A stretch of DNA of 64,000 nucleotides. Origin: JAEUMY01 sp031394355 (lineage in GTDB: Bacteria > Pseudomonadota > Gammaproteobacteria > Burkholderiales > Usitatibacteraceae). Of the stretch, positions 51,947-60,913 are shown piece by piece. The notes beneath the pieces are model-generated. The model ran no database searches. It saw only the letters and a program-made list of their open reading frames with translations, and was not told the DNA's origin. The position numbers and the translations under genes are program-made. Each line of letters opens with the position of its first letter. The stretch's first letter is position 1. The stretch spans positions 25,704-89,703 of the forward strand of contig JANNSU010000081.1 in the NCBI GenBank assembly GCA_031394355.1, in the 5' to 3' direction.

Positions 51947-52726
51947 ATGAGCAAAGTGCAGGTGGAGGTAGGCGAGGCCTTTGTCCTTCATGGCTATCCG
52001 TATCTCGAAACCAGCCTGATCATTGAGGCGTTCACGCGCCAGCACGGCCGCATGGCATTTGTCGCCAAAGGGGCGAGGCGGCCCAAATCCGCCATGCGGG
52101 GTGTGCTGCAGGCATTCCAGCCGCTATCGTTGTCCTGGTTCGGCAAAGCGGAGTTGAAAACCCTCAAGGGGGCGGAGCCTGCGCGTATCTGCCCTCAGTT
52201 ATCGGGCCAGCCATTGCTGTCTGCCTTTTACCTCAACGAACTGCTGCTGAAGCTCTCCCATCGCGAGGATGCCCACGAGGTCCTCTTTGATGCCTATGCC
52301 GAAGCGCTCTCCAGGCTGCAGTCATTGTCCTATCCGGGTCAGCCTGGGCCCGATCCTGCGCCTGGTACGCCGTCCATCTCTCGCCAGATTGCGCCCGTGC
52401 TGCGCAGGTTTGAGCGACATCTTCTTGCAGAACTGGGCTATGGATTGATGCTTGAAGAAGACAGCCAGCGCCAGCCGATTCAGCCTGCGGAGCGCTATGC
52501 CTATGTCCTCGAACATGGTCCTGTCCGAGTGCGGCAAAGCAGTCGCGGAATGGGTGCTGAGCTAGAATTGCAGGGCAAGTCATTGCTGGACATTGCCCGG
52601 GATGACTATCGCGATCCGGTATCGGCAGCAGAAGCCAAGCAGCTGATGCGCCATGTCCTCAACCATCATCTCAATGGCGTCGAGCTTCATACGCGCCAGC
52701 TCATCCGCGAACTGCAAACAACATGA
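51947..52726 (+). CDS. recO: DNA repair protein RecO
   Basis: The 259 residues have the N-terminal OB fold (EAFVLHGYPYLETSLIIEAFTRQHGRMAFVAKGARRPKSAMRGVLQAFQPL) and the helical domain (LNELLLKLSHREDAHEVLFDAYAEAL). It helps RecA load in the RecFOR pathway. It has few cysteines, so the zinc finger found in some RecO proteins is not evident. The stop overlaps the pdxJ start. Confidence 0.94.
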   Translation: MSKVQVEVGEAFVLHGYPYLETSLIIEAFTRQHGRMAFVAKGARRPKSAMRGVLQAFQPLSLSWFGKAELKTLKGAEPARICPQLSGQPLLSAFYLNELLLKLSHREDAHEVLFDAYAEALSRLQSLSYPGQPGPDPAPGTPSISRQIAPVLRRFERHLLAELGYGLMLEEDSQRQPIQPAERYAYVLEHGPVRVRQSSRGMGAELELQGKSLLDIARDDYRDPVSAAEAKQLMRHVLNHHLNGVELHTRQLIRELQTT

Positions 52727-53469
52727 TCGAACTAGGCGTCAATATCGACCACGTCGCAACCGTGCGCCAGGCTCGCCGGACCTATGAGCCCGATCCCGTC
52801 TGGGCGGCCGTTGAAGCTCATCTTGGCGGAGCAGATGGGATCACGGTACATCTTCGTGAGGATCGTCGACACATCCAGGATGATGATGTGCGGCGGTTGC
52901 GCGATCTCACCCATATCAAACTCAACCTGGAAATGGCGGCCACGGCAGACATGGTGGGGATGGCGATTTCAGTCCGGCCCGAAATGGCAATGCTGGTGCC
53001 GGAAGGCCGACATGAGATCACGACGGAAGGCGGGCTGGACATTGTTGCTCAGGAGTCTCGTCTCAAGGACGTGATTGGCCGGCTTGCCGATGTTGGCATT
53101 GTCACCAGCGTTTTCATCGATGCAGATGTGGCTCAAGTGGAAGCTGCCGCAAGAATTGGTGCAAAGGTTTGCGAAATCCATACGGGTCCGTATGCCCATG
53201 CATTCCATGCCAAGGGCAGAGATGCAGAAAGTGCGCCGGTCGTTGCCGAGCTTGCGAATATTCGCAAGGCAGGTGAGGCTGTCCGCGCGCTTGGAATGCG
53301 TTTCAATGCGGGTCACGCGCTGAATTACGCAAACGTGAAACCCGTTGCCGCGTTGCCTGGGATTCGCGAGCTGCACATTGGCCACAGCATCGTCAGTCGG
53401 GCTGTCTTCATCGGCCTCCGAGAAGCGGTGAGGGAAATGAAGGCATTGATGGTCGAGGCGGCCCGATGA
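52723..53469 (+). CDS. pdxJ: Pyridoxine 5'-phosphate synthase
   Basis: The 248-residue TIM-barrel enzyme condenses 1-deoxyxylulose 5-phosphate with 3-amino-2-oxopropyl phosphate to make vitamin B6. Conserved parts are LGVNIDHVATVRQARRTYEPDPV, DGITVHLREDRRHI, KLNLEMA, LVPEGRHEITTEGGLD, VCEIHTGPYA and NAGHALNYANV. Both ends overlap neighbours by ATGA. A palindrome at 53254-53265 encodes LANIRKA. Confidence 0.97.
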   Translation: MIELGVNIDHVATVRQARRTYEPDPVWAAVEAHLGGADGITVHLREDRRHIQDDDVRRLRDLTHIKLNLEMAATADMVGMAISVRPEMAMLVPEGRHEITTEGGLDIVAQESRLKDVIGRLADVGIVTSVFIDADVAQVEAAARIGAKVCEIHTGPYAHAFHAKGRDAESAPVVAELANIRKAGEAVRALGMRFNAGHALNYANVKPVAALPGIRELHIGHSIVSRAVFIGLREAVREMKALMVEAAR

Positions 53470-53855
53470 TCTTCGGCATCGGTACAGACTTGGTGCAACA
53501 GACGCGCATCAGTGCCAGCCTGCAACGCTTTGGCGAGCGGTTCGCGCGAAGAATTTTGACAGATCGGGAATATGCGCTGCTTGGTTCGCGTCCCCGGGAC
53601 ATGATGCAGCGAACGCGATTTCTCGCGCAACGATTTGCTGCGAAAGAGGCATTTTCCAAGGCGCTTGGTACCGGCATGCGCGATGGCGTGGCTTGGCGCG
53701 ACATGGGGGTACACAATGAACCGTCCGGCAAACCCTGCCTGCACCTGTCGGACAAGCTTGATCGGCGGGTGGCACAACACGGCATTCGCCACCTGCATGT
53801 CACGTTGACGGACGAGGCCGGCATGACCATGGCTGTCGTCATTCTGGAGAAATGA
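53466..53855 (+). CDS. acpS: Holo-[acyl-carrier-protein] synthase
   Basis: The 129-residue enzyme transfers 4'-phosphopantetheine from CoA to acyl carrier protein. It shows the motifs GIGTDLVQQTRI and FLAQRFAAKEAFSKALGTG, with Mg2+-binding Asp and Glu. It is coupled to pdxJ, the order usual in many proteobacteria. Confidence 0.95.
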   Translation: MIFGIGTDLVQQTRISASLQRFGERFARRILTDREYALLGSRPRDMMQRTRFLAQRFAAKEAFSKALGTGMRDGVAWRDMGVHNEPSGKPCLHLSDKLDRRVAQHGIRHLHVTLTDEAGMTMAVVILEK

Positions 53856-53857
53856 CC

Positions 53858-54910
53858 ATGAATAGTTTTGGTCCGCTGATGATTGGGGTCTCGGGCCTCG
53901 TACTGACACAGGCCGAGCGTGAGCAGCTTCAGCATCCCGCTGTGTGTGGCGTATCGTTGTTCTCGCGCAACTATGCCTCACCCGATCAGCTCAAGGTCCT
54001 GACCGCCGCCATCCACGCTGTGCGGCCGCTCCTCATCGCGGTTGACCACGAGGGGGGGCGCGTGCAGCGATTCCGGGACGGTTTCACTCGTATTCCATCG
54101 ATGCGATCCTTGGGTGACCGATACCTCGTCAATCCAGCAGAGGGCTTGGCACTAGCCCTGGCCACGGGACTGGTCATTGGCCATGAGTTGACTTCCCATG
54201 GCATAGATTTCGCATTCGGTCCCGTTCTGGATCTTGATCACGGCAATTCCAGTGTGATCGGGCATCGCGCTTTTCATGCGCTGCCTCACGTCGCAACCGA
54301 GCTTGCCCTGGCTTTGCAGCAAGGTGCTCATGCGGCAGGGATGGCCACAGTCGGCAAACACTTCCCGGGACACGGATTTGCCAAGGCAGACTCCCATGTC
54401 GAGCTGCCACAGGACGACCGCGAATATTCGCAACTGCTGGCGGAGGATTTGGTGCCCTTCGCAAGAATGGTGCAGGCGGGCATGGACGCTGTCATGCCGG
54501 CGCATGTCGTGTACAGCAAGGTCGACAGTCTCGCGGCCGGATTCTCGCGCCGCTGGCTGCAGGACATCCTGCGTGGTGACCTGGGATTCAATGGCCCCAT
54601 CATGAGCGACGACCTGGGCATGGAGGCCGCCGCCTTCATGGGGGACATGTCGGCTCGCGCTGATGCGGCGTTGGCCGCGGGCTGCGACATGATCCTGTCC
54701 TGCAATGATCCGGCGGCGAGTGCGGAACTGATGGCACATCTTGGCGCGTCCGGCCCGGATTCGGCAGCTCGCATAGCCAGCCTGGCGGCAAAACCGTCGC
54801 AGGTGCACGGGGATGTCGCTCGCGCCACCGCGCAAGTGCGAGCGTTTGGTCGCGAGGTCATGCCGGAAGAAGCGCAGCCGGACGCCACAGACATCGTCGC
54901 CCGGCTATAA
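53858..54910 (+). CDS. nagZ: Beta-N-acetylhexosaminidase NagZ
   Basis: This cytoplasmic GH3 enzyme removes GlcNAc from muropeptides during cell-wall recycling, which also affects AmpC induction in some species. It shows VDHEGGRVQRFRDGFTRIPSM, VGKHFPGHGFAKADSHVELP (catalytic His) and the nucleophile in IMSDDLGMEA. ATG at 53858 is favoured because GGAGA (about 53844) is well spaced; ATG at 53852 overlaps acpS. A palindrome at 54420-54431 is read in the third frame (REYSQ). Confidence 0.95.
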   Translation: MNSFGPLMIGVSGLVLTQAEREQLQHPAVCGVSLFSRNYASPDQLKVLTAAIHAVRPLLIAVDHEGGRVQRFRDGFTRIPSMRSLGDRYLVNPAEGLALALATGLVIGHELTSHGIDFAFGPVLDLDHGNSSVIGHRAFHALPHVATELALALQQGAHAAGMATVGKHFPGHGFAKADSHVELPQDDREYSQLLAEDLVPFARMVQAGMDAVMPAHVVYSKVDSLAAGFSRRWLQDILRGDLGFNGPIMSDDLGMEAAAFMGDMSARADAALAAGCDMILSCNDPAASAELMAHLGASGPDSAARIASLAAKPSQVHGDVARATAQVRAFGREVMPEEAQPDATDIVARL

Positions 54911-54911
54911 T
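54906..54911 (+). promoter_or_regulatory. Candidate -10 element of mdh
   Basis: A perfect TATAAT at the very end of nagZ, 61 bp before the mdh start. No good -35 was found at 16-18 bp, so activator dependence or coincidence is possible. Confidence 0.35.
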
Positions 54912-54971
54912 TTATAGTGCGTGGCGCTATCCTGGCGCATGTCGGATGACCTTCACTCGGGAGATGGAAAC

Positions 54972-55958
54972 ATGAAAACACCCATGCGAGTTGCCGTGAC
55001 TGGCGCCGCCGGCCAGATCGGTTACAGCCTGCTGTTCCGCATCGCGTCCGGCGAGATGTTGGGAAAGGATCAGCCAGTCATCCTGCAATTACTGGAAATT
55101 CCGGATGAAAAAGCCCAGAAGGCACTGAAGGGCGTGATGATGGAACTTGAAGACTGTGCCTTCCCGCTCTTGACGGGCATGAGCGCGCACAGTCATGCAA
55201 ACACGGCGTTCAAGGATATTGATGTGGCCCTGCTGGTGGGTGCCCGCCCGCGTGGACCAGGCATGGAGCGGAAGGACCTCTTGACTGCCAACGCCCAGAT
55301 CTTCACGGTGCAAGGCAAGGCGCTGGATTCAGTTGCCAAGCGCAGCGTAAAGGTGCTGGTCGTGGGTAATCCGGCCAACACGAATGCCTACATCGCCATG
55401 AAGTCTGCTCCCGGTCTTGCGCGAGAGAACTTCACAGCCATGTTGCGCCTCGATCACAATCGCGCCCTGTCCCAGATTGCTGCGAAGACAGGCAAGGCTG
55501 TGGGAGACATCAAGAAGTTGATCGTATGGGGCAACCACTCGCCCACAATGTATCCCGACTACCGTTTCGCAACCATTGGCGGCGCGGGGGTTGCAGGCCA
55601 GATCAACGACGATGCGTGGAACAAGGATGTCTTCATTCCCACGGTGGGCAAGCGTGGTGCCGCGATTATCGAAGCGCGTGGCCTGTCATCTGCCGCATCA
55701 GCGGCCAATGCGGCCATCGATCACGTTCGCGACTGGGTGATGGGCTCACAGGGAGAGTGGGTCACCATGGGTGTGCCGTCTGACGGCAGTTATGGCATCC
55801 CTGATGGCGTGATGTATGGTTTCCCGGTGACCACTGCCAACGGCAAATACGAGATCGTGAAGGGTCTGGAAGTCGATGCGTTCAGCCGTGAGCGCATGGA
55901 CTTCACGCTGAAAGAGCTCGAAGAGGAGCGTGCTGGCGTGGCCCATCTGTTGGGTTGA
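54972..55958 (+). CDS. mdh: Malate dehydrogenase (NAD-dependent)
   Basis: The 328-residue TCA-cycle enzyme shows the nucleotide-binding VTGAAGQIGYSLLFRIASGEMLGKDQPVILQLLEI, substrate loop RPRGPGMERKDLL, VGNPANTNAY and the catalytic His in WGNHSPTMYPD. The sequence is of the cytosolic-MDH-like type used by Xanthomonas and Burkholderia, not the E. coli type. ATG at 54972 follows GGGAGATGGAAAC. A terminator-like stem lies 28 bp downstream. acnA, another TCA gene, is at the right end of the window. Confidence 0.97.
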   Translation: MKTPMRVAVTGAAGQIGYSLLFRIASGEMLGKDQPVILQLLEIPDEKAQKALKGVMMELEDCAFPLLTGMSAHSHANTAFKDIDVALLVGARPRGPGMERKDLLTANAQIFTVQGKALDSVAKRSVKVLVVGNPANTNAYIAMKSAPGLARENFTAMLRLDHNRALSQIAAKTGKAVGDIKKLIVWGNHSPTMYPDYRFATIGGAGVAGQINDDAWNKDVFIPTVGKRGAAIIEARGLSSAASAANAAIDHVRDWVMGSQGEWVTMGVPSDGSYGIPDGVMYGFPVTTANGKYEIVKGLEVDAFSRERMDFTLKELEEERAGVAHLLG

Positions 55959-55985
55959 GCTGGAACGGTTAGGTAGGTACCTGCG

Positions 55986-56027
55986 AGCCCGGCCATGCCG
56001 GGCTTCGCATTTCCGGGCTTCGCATTT
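55986..56027 (+). terminator. Terminator-like stem and 15-bp direct repeat after mdh
   Basis: AGCCCGGC (55986-55993) pairs with GCCGGGCT (55997-56004) around CAT. CCGGGCTTCGCATTT then occurs twice in tandem (55998-56012, 56013-56027). The T-run is poor, so termination strength is uncertain. Confidence 0.55.
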
Positions 56028-56085
56028 CCTGGTTCCGATTGCCCGAAGTCCTTCAATTGTGGGGATGTTGAATGATGTGGAAGTC

Positions 56086-56517
56086 ATGATGTGGAAGTTC
56101 TATGCGGCCATTGCTCTGGTTTGGATCGCCTTGCTGCCGCCGTTCTTCACGGGTGGTGCATGCGATCGAGAATTTCAGCAGGTGTCCAAGCGGCTGAATC
56201 AGAGTGCCGCAAAGGTGAGCAGCCCGCAGGCGGCCACTGCCTGGTGGGCAGAACAGGGTGTTGCACATCAAGTCATCACCCCGGAAGGCTGCCGTACGGT
56301 CAAGCCGCGCTTCCTGCAACACTGCCCGGTGGGCACCTTGGTGCATGCAGAGATACCGCTTGAGAACCTGGTCTGCCGTGTCTATCGTGATGCGAATATT
56401 CGCGTGGGTCTGCACTTCACCGAGAAAGGTAGGCTGACCCTGGTGGACACAGAAATGAAGCCTGCCAAGTATCTCTGGATACCGATACTCGACGCCCGCC
56501 TGCATTGGGGCCGGTAG
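56086..56517 (+). CDS. Secreted protein of unknown function
   Basis: From ATG at 56086 this gives 143 residues with an N-terminal hydrophobic signal (FYAAIALVWIALLPPFFTGGA) and a small domain with four Cys (ACDREF, EGCRTV, QHCPVG, LVCRVY) that could form two disulfides. The end is KYLWIPILDARLHWGR. ATG at 56065 is an alternative start. The family was not recognised. A palindrome at 56392-56403 encodes RDANIRVG. Confidence 0.7.
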   Translation: MMWKFYAAIALVWIALLPPFFTGGACDREFQQVSKRLNQSAAKVSSPQAATAWWAEQGVAHQVITPEGCRTVKPRFLQHCPVGTLVHAEIPLENLVCRVYRDANIRVGLHFTEKGRLTLVDTEMKPAKYLWIPILDARLHWGR

Positions 56518-56555
56518 ACAGAAGGCAGCCCTGAAAGCCCGGATGCCGTGGACGC

Positions 56556-56909
56556 TTAACGCTCTGCGCTAGCGACCGCCAAGGCAACACTCAGAAATAC
56601 TACGAGCGTGCCGACCATCGCCACCACGCGCGGTGAGCTGATGTCAGCGGCAATCAGGTCCGCTGCGCCGTCCAGAAACACATCACTCCCAGGCAGGATG
56701 CCGACAGCCACCAGGGTCGCTGCTGCTCCCATGATTGCCGGTAGCCAGCGATTCCACTTGGGACTCGTGGTCTTGCGCGCAGGGAGTCTGCAAATGATGG
56801 CATCGGTGAAGCCCGCATCATCGACATGCGTACGGGCGTCCTCGCGCAGGACCTGATCCAGCCAATCGACGCCGGGTTGTGCTGAGGAGTCTGGGAAAGG
56901 TGAATTCAT
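56556..56909 (-). CDS. Putative anti-sigma-type membrane protein
   Basis: The 117 residues have a hydrophilic N-terminal part (VDWLDQVLREDARTHVDDAGFTDAIICRLP) and two C-terminal membrane segments (WLPAIMGAAATLVAVGIL; RVVAMVGTLVVFLSVALAV). The start overlaps the ECF sigma gene by 4 bp (ATGA). Size, topology and position suggest that it controls that sigma factor; no zinc-binding HxxxCxxC motif is present. Confidence 0.65.
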   Translation of the reverse strand: MNSPFPDSSAQPGVDWLDQVLREDARTHVDDAGFTDAIICRLPARKTTSPKWNRWLPAIMGAAATLVAVGILPGSDVFLDGAADLIAADISSPRVVAMVGTLVVFLSVALAVASAER

Positions 56910-57475
56910 GCGGTGAGCACCTCTTTCTGCCAGGCGGCCATTCTGGGCTTCATCTTTTCCTTGGCCTTGAGTACATGCGTTTTGACAGTGCCGAGGGGCA
57001 TGCCCAACACCTGTGCCGCTTCGTCATGTGACAAATCATTGTAGTAACACTGGACGATTACCGCACGTTCAGCTTCATTGAGGCAAGCCATGGCACGATC
57101 CAGATCGAGGCGCAGGTTGGCCGATTCAGCCAATGGCGCATGGTCGTCAGGTATGTCGACCTGGTTCTCGTCCGTGTCATGCAGGACTTCCTTCATCTTG
57201 CGTGTGTCACTGATGAATGTGTTGTAGGCAATACGGTAGAGCCAGGTCGAGAATCGCGCATCAAAACGGAACTTTGCCAGGTTCCGGTACGCCAACAAGA
57301 AGGTCTCCTGTGCGAGATCATCTGCAAGGCCTTCATCGCCCCGCGTGAGCTTGCGCAGGCTGGCACGCACCGTCGATTGATGGCGGCGTACCAGCTCGGC
57401 AAACGCATTGCGATCGTCATGCAGGACCACCCGGGTAATGAGGTCTGCATCCGAAAACGGCGGTGCGTCGACCAT
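56906..57475 (-). CDS. ECF-family RNA polymerase sigma factor
   Basis: The 189 residues have sigma region 2 (VRRHQSTVRASLRKLTRGDEGLADDLAQETFLLAYRNLAKFRFDARFSTWLYRIAYNTFIS) and region 4 (LNEAERAVIVQCYYNDLSHDEAAQVLGMPLGTVKTHVLKAKEKM). It is distinct from RpoE (42977-43576). It sits between a DUF6249-like membrane gene (27 bp upstream) and the putative anti-sigma gene, forming a three-gene operon. Confidence 0.93.
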   Translation of the reverse strand: MVDAPPFSDADLITRVVLHDDRNAFAELVRRHQSTVRASLRKLTRGDEGLADDLAQETFLLAYRNLAKFRFDARFSTWLYRIAYNTFISDTRKMKEVLHDTDENQVDIPDDHAPLAESANLRLDLDRAMACLNEAERAVIVQCYYNDLSHDEAAQVLGMPLGTVKTHVLKAKEKMKPRMAAWQKEVLTA

Positions 57476-57502
57476 TGGGCTGACGGTTCAGAGCCGGTCG
57501 GA

Positions 57503-57886
57503 CTAAGCCGGATTGACCGATTTTCTTTCCACAGCAGGTTCATCCTGACCCTCAAGCTTCCAGGTGATGAGATAGCCGATGCCGGCAAACATCGGGATCA
57601 GTCCCAGTGACCATGGGGCGCCCACCTCGGAGAGGAAAATGGCGAGTGCGACACCGATGAAGAACAGCACCATGCCACGCCGAAGATCCGACGTGCGCAA
57701 TTCGCCATGCTGGGATAGCAGTTGTGCCGGAATGGGTGCGCCCTTGGCGGCCAGCTCGATGATCGTCTGATGGGCAAGCTTGAGCTTGCGATGCTTGTAC
57801 ACCAGAACGCAAGCCAGCAGCAGCACCGGTGCCAACGCCCCCAAGGTGATGGCGACGATGGCGACGATCATATTGGTTTCTCCCAT
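57503..57886 (-). CDS. DUF6249-like membrane protein
   Basis: The 127 residues have three membrane segments (IVAIVAITLGALAPVLLLACVLVYKHRK; MVLFFIGVALAIFL; SLGLIPMFAGIGYLITW) and a cytoplasmic loop (AHQTIIELAAKGAPIPAQLL). Similar proteins often sit beside ECF sigma genes. ATG at 57886 has GGAGGG upstream. A short inverted repeat CTGAAG-n5-CTTCAG at 57948-57964 lies in its upstream region. Confidence 0.8.
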   Translation of the reverse strand: MGETNMIVAIVAITLGALAPVLLLACVLVYKHRKLKLAHQTIIELAAKGAPIPAQLLSQHGELRTSDLRRGMVLFFIGVALAIFLSEVGAPWSLGLIPMFAGIGYLITWKLEGQDEPAVERKSVNPA

Positions 57887-57980
57887 GATTCCCTCCAGAT
57901 TCCGGCTGTTCGTGATGAAAATGACCTAATTCCGCTTCTTCGACGTGCTGAAGCGGTACTTCAGATTTGCTCAACGGGGA

Positions 57981-59309
57981 TTATTCTCCCGCCAGTTCCT
58001 CTGCAATGCTCTCCGTACGTATCGGCTCTTGCTGGGCTGGCAATGCATGCATGCCCCAAAGTGGAGATACCCAGGCGACGACCGGTGCAAGCAGGATGGC
58101 CATAAAGCCAATGAGCAGCAAGGTTTCGCGCAGACCAAGGTGCTCCGCCAGCCAACCGCCAGCAACGCCGCCAAAGGGTGCGGTCGAAAGGGTGAGTCCG
58201 ATCATGGTGGCGACAACCCGGCCCAGCAGCCGATCTGGTGTGACGGCCTGCCGCAGCGTCAGATAGTTGATGAAAAACACCATTGCGGTCAGGTCGAGCA
58301 GGAAGAGTCCTCCGCCAAAGAGAATTGAGGCCGTCCAGATACCGCCAAATGACATGGCCACCGTGACCCACGCCACGCCCGTGCCCAGCATGCCCAGCAA
58401 CATGGTGCGTCCCATACCCAGACGATTGTTGAGGGGTACAGTCAGGGCGGCTGCAAGAAACGCCCCGACACCTGCAGTCATCCACAACAGGCCTACGTGG
58501 CCAGCAGAAAAGTGCAGCTCTCGCGTGGCAAAAAGGATCACGATTGCCACGTAGGCATGGCGCAGGAACTGCCATAACGCAATGGCCCACGCCAGTGCAC
58601 GGAGTACCGGGTTATGCCAGATGAGGGTCAAGCCCTCACGAACCTCCGCCATCACATTGGCGGCTGTCAGCTTTGGCGCATCAGATGTGGCAGGCGGAAT
58701 GCCTCGCAGAATCCAGGCGGAGTAGAAAAACGACAGCGCATCCATCAGGATGGCCACCGGCGCCGTCAGCCACTGGATGAGTGCGCCAGCCATACCAGGT
58801 CCGATAAGCTGTGCAGCCGAGTCACTGATGCCGATCTTGGCATTGGCTTCCACCAGGTTCTGGCGTCCGACCCGTTCGGTCATGAAGACCTGGTATGCCG
58901 GCCAGCCTATGATGCTTCCGAGCCCCACGAGAAAGCCGACAAGATAGAGCAATGGCATTGACAGCGTGTTGGTCCATGCAGCAATCGGCACCGCCAGCAG
59001 TGCAAGTCCGCGCCCGATATCTGACCAGATGATCAGTTGAAGCTTGGGTCGGCGGTCCACCAGCACGCCGGCAAAGACGCCGAACAACGCGAACGGCAAG
59101 GCCTCGAGCGCAGTCAGGATGCCCATCTCCAGCGGCGAGGCGTTGAGCAAGATCGCGGCTGTCAGGGGAAGCGCCAGAAAGGTGATCTGTCCACCGAAAT
59201 GCGTGATGGTGAGAGACAGCCACAGCTTGCGAAAGTCGCGGTGCAGCCAAAGTCCGCCAAACCGTTCGGCGACATGGCGCTCAAATTGCAGGGTGATCCA
59301 GGTAGTCAT
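57981..59309 (-). CDS. MFS transporter (EntS-like exporter type)
   Basis: The 442 residues have about twelve membrane segments and start FGGLWLHRDFRKLWLSLTITHFGGQITFLALPLTAA, followed by FGVFAGVLVDRRPKLQL, patterns typical of the EntS/MFS_3 exporter group. Substrate unknown; no siderophore genes are nearby. ATG at 59309 (MTTWIT) has AAGAAG upstream; ATG at 59315 is an alternative. Confidence 0.88.
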   Translation of the reverse strand: MTTWITLQFERHVAERFGGLWLHRDFRKLWLSLTITHFGGQITFLALPLTAAILLNASPLEMGILTALEALPFALFGVFAGVLVDRRPKLQLIIWSDIGRGLALLAVPIAAWTNTLSMPLLYLVGFLVGLGSIIGWPAYQVFMTERVGRQNLVEANAKIGISDSAAQLIGPGMAGALIQWLTAPVAILMDALSFFYSAWILRGIPPATSDAPKLTAANVMAEVREGLTLIWHNPVLRALAWAIALWQFLRHAYVAIVILFATRELHFSAGHVGLLWMTAGVGAFLAAALTVPLNNRLGMGRTMLLGMLGTGVAWVTVAMSFGGIWTASILFGGGLFLLDLTAMVFFINYLTLRQAVTPDRLLGRVVATMIGLTLSTAPFGGVAGGWLAEHLGLRETLLLIGFMAILLAPVVAWVSPLWGMHALPAQQEPIRTESIAEELAGE

Positions 59310-59442
59310 GATCATTCTTCTTTTTTGCCCCGGGTGCGAAAACGGGGTGGTACCGCTTGTTCAAAGCGGAACGAATGATCAACCGGAATACATGGACGAA
59401 GACTCGTTCCGCGCTATCGGCAGAACGACAGTTCTACCGGTG

Positions 59443-59619
59443 TCAGCGTGCTGCGCGCATACCTGCAATCAGTGCAGGCTGGGGGCGGGCGGTAGGGCGC
59501 GATGGTTCCGCTGCCTGCCAGGCGTTGGCCCGATCATCGATGCTTCCGACCAGACCCACGGCCGCACCCATGCCTGTTTGGCATGTTGCAACACTGTTTG
59601 GGTAGGGGATTCGGGTCAT
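59443..59619 (-). CDS. Possible 58-residue small protein
   Basis: This is the only candidate gene in the 490-bp stretch 59310-59799. It runs from ATG at 59619 with AGGAA upstream, starts MTRIPYPNSVATCQTG and ends in a Pro/Ala/Arg-rich tail. Nothing about it is recognised and it may be a chance open frame. No other structure was seen in this stretch. Confidence 0.2.
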   Translation of the reverse strand: MTRIPYPNSVATCQTGMGAAVGLVGSIDDRANAWQAAEPSRPTARPQPALIAGMRAAR

Positions 59620-59799
59620 CAGGCGGGTTCCTGCGGTGGTTTCAGATTGGTATGAATGATAGCGCAGTAACACGGTAAGTGACAATCATGCGTTGATGGG
59701 CCTCATGTTGATCGCCATCAGGGGAGAGTAGCCAGCTTGCCCGAACCGGCTGCAGGCCGCCTGGGGCTCGCAAATCCTCAGGCCGAGCGGGCGAATATC

Positions 59800-60792
59800 T
59801 CAGGAAACGGGGCGCTTCAGCACTTCCAGCCTTTGTCGCGCATCGTCGGCGGCTTTGCCAGTCCGCGGCGGTTTGACATCGAGGAACGCTTCAAGATTGC
59901 TGATCGCTCGAAGCTTGTCACCCTTCAGCTGGTAGGCGATACCCAGGCGATACTGCGAGCCAATCGCCGGATCCAGTTGGGTCGAGCGTTCCAGTGAAAC
60001 GATTGCTGCATCAACCTGTTTTGCCTCAAGCAACGCACGGCCCAAGCCAAAGTGATAGGGCGCATAGTCAGCCTGTTGTGCGATGGACCTTTCGAAGTGC
60101 TTCCTGGCTCTGGCAGGCTCATTCGAATTGATGAGGGCAAATCCGAAATTGGCCATGGCAGCACGCTGGGCAGCCCGGGATGCATCATCGGTGCTGCCCA
60201 AACCTGCGAGAAGCTGCTCGGCCGCGTCCCACTCCTTGCGGTAGATGCGCACATCGAGTTCAAGGAGCCTGGCTTGTTGGGCGTTGACTTTGGCATGGGC
60301 TGCAACCTGCTCCTCGGCCTTGGCCATGCTTCCCCCTGCAATGCCTGGTGCTTGCAGGTAGAACTGCGTCAGGTCCCGGCGAGCTTCAAAGTTTGCGGGG
60401 TCCAGTTCGACGGCCTTTTGAAACAAGTCCTTGATCTGGCTTCCATACTTCACAGCGGCCATCATTCCGCCTGACATGGCGGCCACGCCATAGAGCTGCC
60501 CCAGACGGTGCTGGCAACGGCCGGATTTGGGAAGCTTCTCCGTGCAGGACTTGATCAACGGAATGGCATCTTCGCGCATGGAGGCATCCCCGGACAGTGC
60601 CGCAATGGCTACGAAGTTGTACGCCTGCTCGTCAACACCATTGACGCGAAGTCTTTCACGGGCCAATTTATCCACCTGCCCATACTCTCGCTTCTTCAAC
60701 AAGGTGCTCAACTGATCGTCGGTGCTTGCGAAGGCTGCTGTTGTCATGAAGCACAGTATCTGCAGCAGAATTGCAGGTCTTGCAAAGGTCAT
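59800..60792 (-). CDS. Secreted TPR protein
   Basis: The 330 residues have a signal peptide (ILLQILCFMTTAAFAS) and at least six TPR-like helical repeats, for example LFQKAVELDPANFEARRDLTQFYL, HFERSIAQQADYAPYHFGLGRALLEAKQVDAAIVSLERSTQLDPAIGSQYRLG. It probably scaffolds a periplasmic complex. It is monocistronic here, divergent from rlmM. No partner is indicated. Confidence 0.85.
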   Translation of the reverse strand: MTFARPAILLQILCFMTTAAFASTDDQLSTLLKKREYGQVDKLARERLRVNGVDEQAYNFVAIAALSGDASMREDAIPLIKSCTEKLPKSGRCQHRLGQLYGVAAMSGGMMAAVKYGSQIKDLFQKAVELDPANFEARRDLTQFYLQAPGIAGGSMAKAEEQVAAHAKVNAQQARLLELDVRIYRKEWDAAEQLLAGLGSTDDASRAAQRAAMANFGFALINSNEPARARKHFERSIAQQADYAPYHFGLGRALLEAKQVDAAIVSLERSTQLDPAIGSQYRLGIAYQLKGDKLRAISNLEAFLDVKPPRTGKAADDARQRLEVLKRPVS

Positions 60793-60913
60793 GGGTTTTC
60801 CTGATGGCTGTTGGTAGCGAGACGGCGTGGCGGGCCGGTTGAGTGTTGTGGACCCGAATTGTAGTGGAGTCGTTCCCGCTGCCGCGCATTCCGGAGTCTG
60901 TTAGGCTCCGAAG

